Of a stretch of DNA of 64,000 nt, positions 1 to 10,542 are shown one piece after another. The position numbers were made by a program, and so were the translations under genes. Numbering within the stretch: the stretch's first letter is position 1; each line of letters begins with the position of its first letter. The DNA lies in NCBI GenBank assembly GCA_963802205.1, contig CAWDHW010000032.1:248001-312000 (forward strand), read 5' to 3'. The notes below the pieces were generated by a model. That model ran no database searches, was not told the DNA's origin, and was given only the letters and a program-made list of their open reading frames with translations. This DNA comes from DYRB01 sp963802205 (GTDB taxonomy: Bacteria; Pseudomonadota; Gammaproteobacteria; Chromatiales; Chromatiaceae).

Positions 1-1219
1 CACCCGCAACCACACCGGTGCGGTCCAGGGACAGGACCACCAGATCCCCTTCGGCCAGGCCCGAGGTGACCTGGGTTTGCTCCCAATTGCTCACGCCCGT
101 CTCGATGGCCTGGTCGCGCAGCTTGCCGGTGGCAGAGTCCAGGACCAAGACCCCGCCACCGGGACGCACCGCTGCGGTGGGGATGCGCAGGACGCCCTCG
201 CGTCGCTCCACCAAGACCTCCACATCGGCGCTGTAGCCCGCCAGCAGCGTGGCCTCCCCGTCCGGCCTCCTCGGCCGCTGTTCCGGACGCGGCTCTACCT
301 GCGCCATCTCTGGAGTCGTGCCGCTCGGGGGATTTCCCCTTTCCTGTGGATCGTCCTCGGGCTGCTCGGCGATCACCACTTCGACCTCCACGGTGCGCGC
401 CTGCTTCGCCTGGTCCAGGACATAGGGGGCGATGCGCCGCACCGTGCCGAGGAAGACGCGCTTGCCGAAGGCGTCCAGGGTCACCCGGGTTTCCGCCCCC
501 AGGCGGACCTTGGCCGCGTCCACCTCGTCGATGGGGGCCGAGATATAGAAGCAGGCATCGTCGATCAGGTCCACAGCAGGTGGGGTGGGGATGCCCGGGG
601 GCGAGGGGGTGACGAACTCGTTGACCTCGCCGGAGACCTCCGCCACCACCCCAGCGAAGGGGGCGATCAACCGGGTTTTGGCCAGTTCAGCCTGGGCCAC
701 TGCGATTTTGGCCGCGCCGACCCGCGCGGTGGCTTGGGCCGCCTCGCAGTCTGCCCGCGCAGACTTGGCCCCGGTGATGGCGCGCTCCACAGCCTCCTCA
801 GAGGCCATGCTGCGCTTGCTCAACTTGACCTGGCGGTCCGACTCACGCTCCGCGTTCTCGGCGTGGAGGCAAGCGGCCCTAGCCTTGGCCTCGCCGGCGT
901 CGGCCTCGCGTTCGGCCAGGGTAACCTGGGCTCTAAGGTCACGGTTCCACAGCTCCAGCAGTAGGTCCCCGCTCTGGACCCGAGCCCCCTCGCGCACCGC
1001 CAGGGTGGCGATCTGACCGCCGATGCTGGGGGCCAGGCGGGCGCGGCGACAGGCCATAATGGTTCCGGCCCTGGTGTTGGCAACAGTCTCCTCCACCACC
1101 CCGACCCTTGCGGCCTGCACCCGCACCGCCACCGGCTGGGCCTGGTGAAGGTAGATCCAGGACAGCGCGCCAGTGGCGGTGAGGCCAAAGATGAGGGCGA
1201 GGCGGGTCAAGGGGCGCAT
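1..1219 (-). CDS. HlyD-family efflux periplasmic adaptor subunit (partial)
   Basis: Membrane-fusion (periplasmic adaptor) protein that would link an inner-membrane exporter to an outer-membrane channel. The ATG lies at 1219 and the frame stays open for about 406 codons to the window edge, so the C-terminus is missing. An N-terminal membrane anchor (about residues 5-22) is followed by a biotinyl-lipoyl half-motif with GGQIATLAVREGARVQSGD, an alpha-helical hairpin rich in Ala/Glu/Arg, the second lipoyl half (TRLIAPFAGVVAEVSGEVNE) and a beta-barrel domain with DAFGKRVFLGTVRRIAPYV. A proline/arginine-rich insertion interrupts the barrel region. The transporter partner would lie beyond the left edge, so the substrate is unknown. 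Family assignment is secure; the specific system is not. Confidence 0.87.
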   Translation of the reverse strand, partial: MRPLTRLALIFGLTATGALSWIYLHQAQPVAVRVQAARVGVVEETVANTRAGTIMACRRARLAPSIGGQIATLAVREGARVQSGDLLLELWNRDLRAQVTLAEREADAGEAKARAACLHAENAERESDRQVKLSKRSMASEEAVERAITGAKSARADCEAAQATARVGAAKIAVAQAELAKTRLIAPFAGVVAEVSGEVNEFVTPSPPGIPTPPAVDLIDDACFYISAPIDEVDAAKVRLGAETRVTLDAFGKRVFLGTVRRIAPYVLDQAKQARTVEVEVVIAEQPEDDPQERGNPPSGTTPEMAQVEPRPEQRPRRPDGEATLLAGYSADVEVLVERREGVLRIPTAAVRPGGGVLVLDSATGKLRDQAIETGVSNWEQTQVTSGLAEGDLVVLSLDRTGVVAG

Positions 1220-1367
1220 GGTTGAGGCCTATCGGGGCGGCTGCGATCCGATTGTAGCGCCCTGCCATCCTCGTTTACCGATCACCCCTCAAATTGGATC
1301 CAAGATCGAGCAGGGTCCTGGCGACCTTGCCACAGTCCCCGCCGGAAACGTCACAGCGCAAGTCCCA

Positions 1368-1401
1368 AAGAAAAAGGGCCTGGCATTTTAGCCAAGCCCT
1401 T
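1368..1401 (-). terminator. Rho-independent terminator of tRNA-Lys
   Basis: On the minus strand an 11-bp stem (AAGGGCTTGGC pairing with GCCAGGCCCTT, one G-T wobble) with a six-base loop is followed by a T-rich tract. It sits immediately downstream of the tRNA-Lys CCA end. The terminator after tRNA-Asn is nearly identical. Confidence 0.85.
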
Positions 1402-1408
1402 GATTTTG

Positions 1409-1484
1409 TGGTGCGCCCTGCGCGACTCGAACGCGCGACCACCTGATTAAAAGTCAGATGCTCTACCAACTGAGCTAAGGGCGC
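1409..1484 (-). tRNA. tRNA-Lys (anticodon TTT)
   Basis: The minus strand folds as a 76-nt tRNA. The acceptor arm GCGCCCT pairs with AGGGCGC, the discriminator is A and CCA is encoded. The D arm contains AGCTCAGTTGGTAGAGC, the anticodon loop is CTTTTAA and the T arm contains GTTCGAGTC. The anticodon TTT decodes lysine AAA/AAG. It is downstream of cpoB in the same direction and has its own terminator. Confidence 0.97.
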
Positions 1485-1572
1485 AAATAGGTAATTGGCA
1501 AGGATACCCGATCCGGCCCACATCCGGAACCGGCGGCATCAGGCCTCGATCTGGCGTCAGATCGCGAATGGC

Positions 1573-2460
1573 TCAGCGCCCGTCCTTGGCCATCCGTTCC
1601 AACCGACTCTTGGCCAGACGGGCCTCCGTACTTTCGGGATAGCGTTTGACTACGTCCTCCAGGGTCGCACGGGCGGCGGGCCAGTTCTGTTGCTCAAACT
1701 GGATGTAGCCGATCTTGAGCAGGGCCGCGGTGAGCTTGGGACTCTGCGGGTACTGGCTGACCAGCGCCTCGAATTCCATAAGCGCCGCCGGTAAGTCGCG
1801 ATTGCTGTAGCTGCTCTCCGCAAGCCAATAGCGGGCATTGTCGGCATATTGGCCCTGGGGATAGCGCGCCAGGAGGTCGCGGAAGGCCTTCTGGGCCTCG
1901 CCATAGCGCCGGTCCTTGAGCAGGTCGAAGGCGGTCTTGTAGGCCTCCCGCTCACCGCCCGCCGCTGTCTCCGGAGAGGGAAGCGGCGGCAGCCGGGACG
2001 GGGCTACGGGGCGCAGGTCGAGGGCGTCGATGGGCTTGGCGACCGGGGGCACGAAGGCCGTTCCCGCACCCGAAGCACCGGCGGCCCCAGGTCCGGTCCC
2101 GTCCGGTCCCGCGGGCTGGTCAACCCCGGTGTTGTCCTCGATGGGCGGCGGTAGGGGTTGCTCGCCGATGGCGGGCGGCGGCGTTGTCTGGCCACCGGTG
2201 AGGGTGTTGATCTTATGTTGCTGTACCTCCACCAGGCCGCGCAGTTCCTGTACCTCTTGTTGCAGGCGCTGGAGCTGGAGCAACAGGTTTGAGGCGCTCT
2301 GGTTGCCCAGGGCCTTTTCCAGGCGCTCAACCCGTGCATCCAGGGCTTGATCGGCGGCGGCAGATACAAGGGCGGGGGCGGCGGCCAGAGCCACACAGAC
2401 CAGCAAAGCGCCACCGAGGGAGGGGCGCCGGAAATGCGGGCGTTGCAAAAGGGTGCTCAT
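1573..2460 (-). CDS. cpoB: Tol-Pal system protein CpoB (YbgF)
   Basis: Periplasmic TolA-interacting protein that coordinates peptidoglycan synthesis and outer-membrane constriction during division. The chosen ATG gives 295 residues: an N-terminal signal peptide (about 1-37, ending near ALVSAAAD), a short coiled coil (DARVERLEKALGNQ, then LLLQLQRLQQEVQELRGLV), a proline-rich linker, and three TPR-like repeats in the C-terminal 120 residues (YKTAFDLLKDRRYGEAQKAF onward). The order fits CpoB: trimerising coiled coil, linker, TPR. The frame is open further upstream, but only this start places a signal peptide at the N-terminus. It is the last protein gene of the tol-pal block, about 160 bp after pal. 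Confidence 0.93.
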   Translation of the reverse strand: MSTLLQRPHFRRPSLGGALLVCVALAAAPALVSAAADQALDARVERLEKALGNQSASNLLLQLQRLQQEVQELRGLVEVQQHKINTLTGGQTTPPPAIGEQPLPPPIEDNTGVDQPAGPDGTGPGAAGASGAGTAFVPPVAKPIDALDLRPVAPSRLPPLPSPETAAGGEREAYKTAFDLLKDRRYGEAQKAFRDLLARYPQGQYADNARYWLAESSYSNRDLPAALMEFEALVSQYPQSPKLTAALLKIGYIQFEQQNWPAARATLEDVVKRYPESTEARLAKSRLERMAKDGR

Positions 2461-2624
2461 GACGGGGTCCTTACCGATGGTGTCTGTTTGCCGAGGGAAG
2501 TTCTGCATTCTTGGGGAACGACTTGCCGAGGGCAAGATGTATGGTCTACTGATTTTCGCCTGTGCGAGCCGGAGCGTTATCGGACTGGACCCGCAAAGGC
2601 CCGTGAGGTCGAAGCCAGCGACGG

Positions 2625-3152
2625 CTAATAGGACAACTCGACGCGGCGGTTCTGCGACCAGCTCGCCTCGTCGTGACCGGCGGCGACGGGCTTTTCCTCG
2701 CCGAAGCTCAAGGTCGCCAACTGATCGGCGCGCACCCCTTCGGCGAGCATGTACCGTTGCACGGTCTGGGCGCGCTGGTCGCCGAGGGCGAGGTTGTATT
2801 CCCGGGTGCCGCGCTCGTCGGTATGGCCCTCCAGGGTGACACGGGTCGCAGAGTGACTTGCGAGGTAACCGGCGTGGGCCTGAAGGTTTGGGACGAACTC
2901 GGGGCGGATCTCGCTGCTGTCGTAGTCGAAATAGATCACCCGGCGGTAGAGAGGGCCAGAAGGGTCCTCCCAGGGGCGGTCGGCATAAGTGGGTCGCTCG
3001 GGCGGTGCGACAACAGCCCCAGCAGTACTCAATGGGCGTGCGTCTGGGGTTTGCACTCGCTCGGGCTTCTCTTCCTGGCTGGCACAACCGCTGAGGGTGG
3101 CCAGGGCGATCAGGGCCAAAGTAGCGATGGCCGATGCGGGGATTGTCTTCAC
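2625..3152 (-). CDS. pal: Peptidoglycan-associated lipoprotein Pal
   Basis: Outer-membrane lipoprotein that binds meso-diaminopimelate in peptidoglycan and TolB. The 175-residue product starts with a lipoprotein signal ending in the lipobox LSGC (Cys23 would be lipidated). A low-complexity linker follows, then an OmpA-like domain with the signature VTLEGHTDERGTREYNLALG and a C-terminal SQNRRVEL strand. It lies 10 bp downstream of tolB, in canonical operon order. Confidence 0.97.
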   Translation of the reverse strand: MKTIPASAIATLALIALATLSGCASQEEKPERVQTPDARPLSTAGAVVAPPERPTYADRPWEDPSGPLYRRVIYFDYDSSEIRPEFVPNLQAHAGYLASHSATRVTLEGHTDERGTREYNLALGDQRAQTVQRYMLAEGVRADQLATLSFGEEKPVAAGHDEASWSQNRRVELSY

Positions 3153-3162
3153 GCCGATCTCC

Positions 3163-4446
3163 TCAATGCACCATGGGCGACCAGGCCGGCTCGCGAACCT
3201 CGCCGGAGTCCTGGGACAAGCGTTGATTCACGCGGCCGTCCACCGAGGTGGCGGCGAGGACACCGCGGCCGTTGTGGTGGGTGGCGTAAATTATCATGCT
3301 GCCATTGGGGGCGAAACTTGGGGACTCGTCCAGGGTGCCTCGGCTCATGATGCGCGGGGCTCCACCGCCGAGTGCCTGCATGGCGATGCGGAACTGCCCA
3401 TCGACCCGGGTCACCAGGGCCAGGGAGCGTCCATCAGGGGAGTAGGTCGCCCCGGCGTTGTAGTCATTCTGGAAGGTGACACGCTCGGCCGGACCACCGG
3501 CGGCCGAGACCTTGTAGAGCTGGGGCCCGCCCCCGCGATTGGAGGTAAAGACGATGGTGTTGCCGTCCGGTGACCAGGCCGGCTCGGTGTCGATCCCTAG
3601 GTGGTCGGTGATCTGACGCAGGGAGCGGCTGCTTAGGTCCATCACATAGATGTCCGGGTTGCCACCCTTGGACAGCGTCATGGCCAGGGAGCGCCCATCC
3701 GGCGAGAAGGCCGGGGAGCCATTGATGCCGGGGAAGCTGGCCACAAGGTCGCGCCGCCCGCTGCCAATGTCCTGCACATAGATGGCCGCTCGGCGGTTCT
3801 CGAAGGAGACGTAGGCGAGGCGCTGGCCATCCGGTGACCAGGCGGGGGACAGGATGGGTTCATTGGACGAGACGATGGTCTGGGCCCCGTGTCCATCGGC
3901 ATCGCATACCCTGAGGGTGACCCGCCCGCCATTGCCGGCCTCGGAGACATACGCAATGCGGGTGGCAAAGACCCCGGTCTGGCCGGTGAGCTTCTCGTAA
4001 ATGGCATCGGCGATGCGGTGAGCGGTGTAACGCAGCCCGGCGGCAGCCGTCTTTATGGAGTCGCCGATGAGCTGGTCGCCGCTGAAGACATCGAACAGGG
4101 TGTAGTCGATCTGGAAGCCTCCACCCACCGGGGTGACGTTGCCGACCACCAGGTGCTGCATTCCCAGCAGGCGCCAGTCGCGCAGATCCACCTCGGAGGC
4201 GGTTTGGGGGGTGGCGAGCATGTCGCGGGCGGGCATGGGCTTGAAACGCCCGGAGCGAGCCAGGTCTGCTGAGATGACCGCTCCCACATCGACCCCGGGG
4301 ATGGCCCCGTCGGAGGCGCCGAAGGGGACCACGGCGATGGGCTGGGCGCCCTCGACACCGCCGGTGACCTCGATGGTGAGTTGAGCCTGGGCCGGGACAA
4401 ACCAGGCCAGGAGGGGCATCAGCAGGGCAAGGGCGAGTCTGTGCAT
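3163..4446 (-). CDS. tolB: Tol-Pal translocation protein TolB
   Basis: Periplasmic beta-propeller of the Tol-Pal trans-envelope machine; it binds Pal and TolA. The 427-residue protein has a signal peptide (cleavage near FVPAQAQL), an N-terminal alpha/beta domain (through about residue 165) and a six-bladed WD40-like propeller with repeated PAWSPDG / PAFSPDGRSLAM / PSFAPNGSMI motifs. Length matches the family (about 430). It is flanked by tolA (27 bp upstream) and pal (10 bp downstream). Confidence 0.97.
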   Translation of the reverse strand: MHRLALALLMPLLAWFVPAQAQLTIEVTGGVEGAQPIAVVPFGASDGAIPGVDVGAVISADLARSGRFKPMPARDMLATPQTASEVDLRDWRLLGMQHLVVGNVTPVGGGFQIDYTLFDVFSGDQLIGDSIKTAAAGLRYTAHRIADAIYEKLTGQTGVFATRIAYVSEAGNGGRVTLRVCDADGHGAQTIVSSNEPILSPAWSPDGQRLAYVSFENRRAAIYVQDIGSGRRDLVASFPGINGSPAFSPDGRSLAMTLSKGGNPDIYVMDLSSRSLRQITDHLGIDTEPAWSPDGNTIVFTSNRGGGPQLYKVSAAGGPAERVTFQNDYNAGATYSPDGRSLALVTRVDGQFRIAMQALGGGAPRIMSRGTLDESPSFAPNGSMIIYATHHNGRGVLAATSVDGRVNQRLSQDSGEVREPAWSPMVH

Positions 4447-4473
4447 GGTTGCCTGTCGCTGTTGGGGGCCCGC

Positions 4474-6121
4474 TCAGGGCCGGAATCGGAATTGGAAGTG
4501 TCGCAGCATGTCGAAGGCCGAACCGGTGGGGACAGGTAGCGGTGAGGCCTTGTAGACCGCGGAAACCGCGGACGCATCGAAAGCGGTGTTGCCGCTGCCC
4601 TTGCCTGCCACGACGCGGACGCTGCCCTCCACGACATCGCCCGTCGGTTCCAGGCGCAGCTCCAGGGTGCATTCCAGACGCTGGGATGACCCCGGAGGGC
4701 GTACCCATTGTTGCGCAACCCGGTCGCCGATGATGGCTCCGAAGCGGAAGGCATCGCGCTTGGCGCTCTCGGCAGCCAGGGCGTCCGCGATCTCATCCTC
4801 CTGGGCCCGCTGCGCCTCCTGGGCGTGCCGCTCCTCTACCGCCTGACGCTCCAGCTCCGCCTGACGCCTGGCGTCTGCTTCTGCCTTGGCCTTCGCTTCT
4901 GTCTTCGCCTTCTCTTCGGCGGCCTGTTGTGCAGCCTCAGCCTTGCGTTTTGCCTCGGTCTCTGCCTTGGCCTTCGCCTCAGCGGCCCTTTTTTCGGCAT
5001 CGGCCTTGCGCCTGGCTTCGGCCTCTGCCGCGGCCTTCGCCTCAGCAGCCTTCTGTTCAGCCTCGGCCTTACGTTTTGCCTCGGTCTCTGCCTTGGCCTT
5101 CGCCTCAGCGGCCCTTTTTTCGGCATCGGCCTTGCGCCTGGCTTCGGCCTCTGCCGCGGCCTTCGCCTCAGCAGCCTTCTGTTCAGCCTCGGCCTTACGT
5201 TTTGCCTCGGTCTCTGCCTTGGCCTTGCCTCAGCGGCCTTTTTTTCGGCGTCGGCCTTGCGCCTGGCTTCGGCCTCTGCTGCGGCCTTCGCCTCAGCAGC
5301 CTTCTGTTTCAGCCTCGAGCCTCCGCTTTAGCCCTGTCTTCGGCGTCCTTCTGTTCTGCCTCGGCCTTGCGCCTGGCCTCGGCCTCTGCCCTGGCCTGCT
5401 CTTCGGCGGCCTTCTGCTCCGCTTCGGCCCTCCGTTGTGCCTCGGCTTGGATGCGTGCCCTCTGCGCTTCCTCCACCTCGGCCTGGCGCTTGGCCTCCGC
5501 CCTGGCCTGCTCTTCCGCTGCCCTGCGCTGTGCATCGGCACGCTCGCGCGCCTCCTGTTCCGCCTTGGCCTGTGCCTCGCGCTCGGCTTGGGCCTTCAAT
5601 TCTGCCTGCCGCTTGGCCTCAGCCGCCTGGGCGGCTCGCAGTTCAGCCTCCGCGGCGGCCTGCTCCTCGGCGAGGGACTGGGCAGCGGCTTGGCGCTCCG
5701 CCTCAGCCTGCTGTTCCGCCAGGGCTTGAGCCTGGGCCTGACGCAGGGCCTCGGCGGCAATGGCGTCACGCTGCGCCTCCGCCTGCCGGGCCGCCTCCTG
5801 CTCCGCCTGAACCTGAGCCTCTTGCACGGCCTGCTGGGCGGCCTCGGCCTGGGCGGCGGCCTCGGATTCGACTGTCGTCGCTTCCTGCACCTGTGTCAGG
5901 TCCTGGGCCTCCTGCGCCGCCGCCTCCCGGCGCAGTTGCTCCACCTGCGCCTCGATGGCCTTCGACCCGAGGATATGGGCCTCCACAACGGGCTGCCGGG
6001 GCGTCGGCGAACCCGGCGGGACCAGCCACTCGACCCCCACCAGCACGAGCAGGGCGAGGACCAGGTGCAGTCCCAAAGACCACCAGAAGGCGGTGGGGTT
6101 ACGCCTCAGGATCTGGAACAT
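4474..6121 (-). pseudogene. tolA: Cell-envelope protein TolA, frameshifted in its coiled-coil repeats
   Basis: TolA links the TolQR proton channel to TolB-Pal. The N-terminal part (start 6121) has a single membrane helix (SLGLHLVLALLVLVGVEWL) and a long Ala/Glu/Lys/Arg helical domain, then hits a TGA at 5309-5311. The C-terminal domain is in another frame and ends at the TGA at 4474, with LRLEPTGDVVEGSVRVVAGK and a final HFQFRFRP. Between them, an 8-base excess near 5309 and a 1-base loss near 5226 both fall in the third copy of a 126-bp repeat. Repaired, the protein would be about 548 residues, longer than E. coli TolA. With tolQ, tolR, tolB and pal intact, a consensus error or recent mutation is likely; which one cannot be told here. 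Confidence 0.85.
4951..5328 (-). repeat. Three tandem 126-bp repeats inside tolA
   Basis: Near-identical 126-bp units begin at 4951, 5077 and 5203. Each encodes 42 residues of charged Ala/Glu/Lys-rich helix (for example KAEAEQKAAEAKAAAEAEAR then RKADAEKRAAEAKAKAETEA). 126 is divisible by three, so copy-number change would keep frame. The third unit carries the indels that break tolA. Nearby coding further out is more diverged, so this is a recent amplification. Confidence 0.9.
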
Positions 6122-6131
6122 GGCCAGCAGC

Positions 6132-6629
6132 TTAGCGCGGGGCGCTACCCAGGGGTAGTTCCTGGGGGTTGTCCGTGTTTGGGGCAATCGCCTGGGACGC
6201 TCGGGTCTGGCGTGGCGGCTCCGTGATGAGCCCGACATCCGGCGCCCCCGCGGCCTGTGCTACCACCATGGCGCGAATAACGCGCCCATAGTCTACGCGG
6301 CTGTCGCCGCGAACCATGACCGGCGTGCCGGGCTTGTACTGGAGCACGGTGCGGATGCGCTTGAGCAGGGTCGCTTCATCCACCGGAAGGTTCTTGTCCT
6401 CGCCCACGTCGGCATAGAGATCGCCGTGCTCATCCACATGAATGATGACCGGCGGATCGCCCTCGCCCGGCAGCGCCTGAGCCGAGGCCTGGGGCAAGGT
6501 CACTTTGACCCCCTGGGTGATGAGCGGGGCCGTCACCATGAAGATGACCAGGAGCACCAACATCACGTCGATGTAGGGCACCACGTTGATCTCGGACATA
6601 GGACGGAGGCGGCGGCGCGACCTTTTCAT
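6132..6629 (-). CDS. tolR: Tol-Pal proton-channel subunit TolR
   Basis: Inner-membrane ExbD/TolR protein that uses the proton-motive force with TolQ to energise TolA. Product 165 residues: cytoplasmic Arg-rich start, one membrane helix containing the conserved channel aspartate (VPYIDVMLVLLVIFMVTAPL), then a periplasmic domain (VIIHVDEHGDLYADV; VMVRGDSRVDYGRVIRAM). The C-terminal tail after LITEP is about 20 residues longer than needed for the fold. It lies 23 bp after tolQ and 10 bp before tolA. Confidence 0.97.
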   Translation of the reverse strand: MKRSRRRLRPMSEINVVPYIDVMLVLLVIFMVTAPLITQGVKVTLPQASAQALPGEGDPPVIIHVDEHGDLYADVGEDKNLPVDEATLLKRIRTVLQYKPGTPVMVRGDSRVDYGRVIRAMVVAQAAGAPDVGLITEPPRQTRASQAIAPNTDNPQELPLGSAPR

Positions 6630-6652
6630 GGCTTGAGGCTCCGACTGCTGGA

Positions 6653-7319
<667 letters not shown>

Positions 7320-7330
<11 letters not shown>

Positions 7331-7805
7331 GGGCTATCTCCGCCAAAAGCTGCTTAGGGATTCGGGCCGGGCGCAGGGTTGTCGCATCGACACAGGCGAT
7401 CTGGAAGGTGCCGCGGCAGCACAGGACCCCATCGGCGTTGCGCGCTACCTCCTGGGCCAGGTCCAGGCTGGCCCCGCCGTGAGCGGTCAATGTCACCGTC
7501 ACCGCCAGGAGGTCATTGAACAATGCAGGCCGTAGGTAGTCGATGGCGGCCCGTCGCACGCTGAACTGCACCCCGACCTCGCGGCGCAGGGCATCCTGCT
7601 CGAAGCCCAGGGCCCGCAGCCACTCGGTACGGGCACGCTCCATGAACAGGAGGTAGTTGGCGTGGTAGACCACACCGCCGGCGTCAGTGTCCTCGTAGTA
7701 CACGCGCACGGGCCAGCGGAAGGTAGGGGAGTCGGTGAGGCGATGCACCTGCACTCGGCCGTTTCCGGATAAAAAGATGCCGCAGTTTAGCAAAAACGGG
7801 GCCAA
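7320..7805 (-). CDS. ybgC: Acyl-CoA thioesterase YbgC
   Basis: Hot-dog-fold thioesterase that opens the tol-pal operon in most gammaproteobacteria. The signature VRVYYEDTDAGGVVYHANYL contains the conserved Asp near the N-terminus, and MERARTEWLRALGF follows. The core is about 130 residues. The 161-residue form counted from the ATG at 7805 has about 28 extra residues; GTG codons at 7754 and 7748 are plausible alternative starts. It overlaps tolQ by 11 bp. Confidence 0.93.
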
Positions 7806-7832
7806 AGTGACACAGGCCGGACCGGTCCAGGA

Positions 7833-8888
<1,056 letters not shown>

Positions 8889-8974
8889 GGGCGGCAATGG
8901 TGGGGCATTTGCGGGGCCTTGAAAACCACCGCTGGCCTTCGGGGCCATCGCCCCTGCCAAGCACGAGATTCACG

Positions 8975-9010
8975 CAAAGAAAAAGGGCCTAGCCGTGAAG
9001 CTAAGCCCTT
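8975..9010 (-). terminator. Rho-independent terminator of tRNA-Asn
   Basis: On the minus strand the stem AAGGGCTTAGC pairs with GCTAGGCCCTT around a 6-nt loop and is followed by TTTTTCTTT. It lies just after the tRNA-Asn 3' end and is nearly the same sequence as the tRNA-Lys terminator at 1368-1401. Confidence 0.85.
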
Positions 9011-9018
9011 GTTTTATT

Positions 9019-9094
9019 TGGCTCCCTGGGACGGGCTCGAACCGCCGACCTAGTGATTAACAGTCACCCGCTCTACCGACTGAGCTACCAGGGA
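9019..9094 (-). tRNA. tRNA-Asn (anticodon GTT)
   Basis: 76-nt tRNA on the minus strand. The acceptor TCCCTGG pairs with CCAGGGA, the discriminator is G and CCA is encoded. The D arm contains AGCTCAGTCGGTAGAGC, the anticodon loop is CTGTTAA (GTT, asparagine) and the T arm contains GGTTCGAGCCC. A strong promoter lies just upstream and a terminator downstream, so it is a single-gene unit. Confidence 0.97.
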
Positions 9095-9110
9095 TTGGTG
9101 AAGGCCCGGC

Positions 9111-9139
9111 ATCTTAGCGACAGGACTGGGTCGGGTCAA
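9111..9139 (-). promoter_or_regulatory. Sigma-70 promoter of tRNA-Asn
   Basis: Minus strand: TTGACC (9134-9139) and TAAGAT (9111-9116) separated by exactly 17 bp. A GC-rich discriminator (GCCGGGCC) typical of stable-RNA promoters follows. Transcription would begin shortly before the tRNA at 9094. Confidence 0.75.
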
Positions 9140-9156
9140 GCCGGAGCCTTGTCCAA

Positions 9157-10542
9157 TGACACATGAGCCTGAAGGGGGCGTCGTGATTCCAAGCTGAGGT
9201 GAGCCTGAAGGCGGCGGTGCGGGCATCCTGCGAGGATGATCGTGATGCTGCACACCCAGGGGCTCAAGCGCCTTGACGACTTGAGGAGCTTCCTGGCCGG
9301 GAGCCAGGCGGTGGACCTCAAGACCCCCGAGCGGGAGGCGGCCTACGCCTTCATTGCTCAGACGCTTAGACGCTTCGGCTACGGGCGCCTGAGCAAGGCC
9401 GACAAGGGGCTGGTGCGGGCCTACCTGGCTAAGGTGACGGGGCTGTCGCGGGCGCAGCTCACACGCCTGGTGGGGCGAGCGCAGGACGGGGAGGCGTTGA
9501 GGGACCGGCGCGGCCCTCCCGCCAAGCCCTTTGCCCGGCGTTACACGCCCGAGGACGTGCGCCTGCTGGCCGAGGTCGATGCCTTACATGGCAACCTCTC
9601 TGGACCAGCCACGCACAAGCTCTGTGAGCGGGCCTGGGAGGTTTTCGGCGATGCCCGCTACGAGCGCCTGGCCGGGATCTCCAACGGTCACCTGTACAAC
9701 CTGCGGGGCTCCCAGACCTATCAGCGCTGCCGGGGGCGAGTGGACAAGACGCGGGCGGTACAGATGCGCATCGGCGAGCGCCGCCGTCCCCGCCCCGAAG
9801 GCCGCCCTGGCTTCCTGCGGGTCGACTCCGTCCACCAGGGCGATCTCGATGGGGTCAAGGGGCTCTACCACATCAACCTGGTCGACGAGGTCACCCAGTT
9901 CCAGTGCGTCGGCAGCGCCGAGCGTATCAGCGAGCACTTCCTCCTGCCGGTCCTGGCCGCCCTGCTCGACGCCTTCCCCTTCGTCATCCTCGGCTTCCAC
10001 AGCGACAACGGCTCGGAGTACATCAACGCCCGCGTCGCGGCCCTGTTGACGAAGCTTCATGCCGAGTTCACCAAGTCGCGCGCGCGCCGCACCAACGACA
10101 ACGCGCTGGCCGAGAGCAAGAACGGCTCGGTCATCCGCAAGCACCTTGGCTACAGCCACATCCCGGGCCGCTTTGCCCAACAGGTCAACGACTTCGCCCA
10201 AGGGATCCTGTCCCCCTACCTCAACTTCCACCGCCCCTGCTGCTTCCCCACCGAGGAGATCGACGCCAAGGGCCGGCTACGCAAGCGCTACCGCTACCAG
10301 ACCATGACCACCCCCTACGAGAAACTCAAGTCACTGCCCGAGGCCACCCAGTACCTCAAGCCCGGCGTCACCTTCGAGCACCTGGATGCCATCGCCTACG
10401 CCATCAGCGACAATGAAGCCGCCCGACGCCTCAGCGAGGCCCGGGCCACACTGTTCCGTTCCATCAACCAAGCCCAACAGCCCGCTGCCTGACCTCCAGC
10501 CCTCACCCCTCCTTCAGGCTCATCTCTGGATTGGAAAGGACT
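9157..10542 (+). mobile_element. Insertion sequence with DDE/rve transposase
   Basis: Boundaries are approximate. Inverted terminal motifs ATGAGCCTGAAGG (9163-9175) and its complement (10511-10523) flank one transposase gene. A second direct copy, TGAGCCTGAAGG, lies at 9200-9211, as in IS ends with several transposase-binding sites. A 17-bp near-perfect direct repeat (9140-9156 and 10543-10559, one mismatch) encloses the interval and may be a long target-site duplication, although the terminal motif lies about 13 bp farther from the repeat on the right than on the left. It sits directly upstream of the tRNA-Asn promoter. Confidence 0.75.
9236..10492 (+). CDS. IS transposase, integrase catalytic (rve) domain
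   Basis: The 418-residue protein has an N-terminal helix-turn-helix region (YLAKVTGLSRAQLTRLVGRA) and an RNase H-like DDE core: first Asp in FLRVDSVHQGDLDG, second Asp in GFHSDNGSEYIN, and Glu in NDNALAESKNGSVIRKHLG. It appears full length and intact, so it may be active. The overall arrangement resembles IS481-like or ISNCY (IS1202-like) transposases; I cannot choose between them without a search. An in-frame ATG at 9245 is an alternative start. Confidence 0.9.
   Translation: MIVMLHTQGLKRLDDLRSFLAGSQAVDLKTPEREAAYAFIAQTLRRFGYGRLSKADKGLVRAYLAKVTGLSRAQLTRLVGRAQDGEALRDRRGPPAKPFARRYTPEDVRLLAEVDALHGNLSGPATHKLCERAWEVFGDARYERLAGISNGHLYNLRGSQTYQRCRGRVDKTRAVQMRIGERRRPRPEGRPGFLRVDSVHQGDLDGVKGLYHINLVDEVTQFQCVGSAERISEHFLLPVLAALLDAFPFVILGFHSDNGSEYINARVAALLTKLHAEFTKSRARRTNDNALAESKNGSVIRKHLGYSHIPGRFAQQVNDFAQGILSPYLNFHRPCCFPTEEIDAKGRLRKRYRYQTMTTPYEKLKSLPEATQYLKPGVTFEHLDAIAYAISDNEAARRLSEARATLFRSINQAQQPAA

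Noticed and set aside
77..964. Long plus-strand reading frame
   Set aside because: It is the antisense shadow of the HlyD-family gene, which has clear family motifs; the plus-strand reading has no recognisable motifs and an odd Gly/Arg/His composition typical of GC-rich shadows.
4951..5328. Tandem repeats that might be a CRISPR or VNTR array outside genes
   Set aside because: The 126-bp units are contiguous without spacers and encode the TolA coiled coil in frame.
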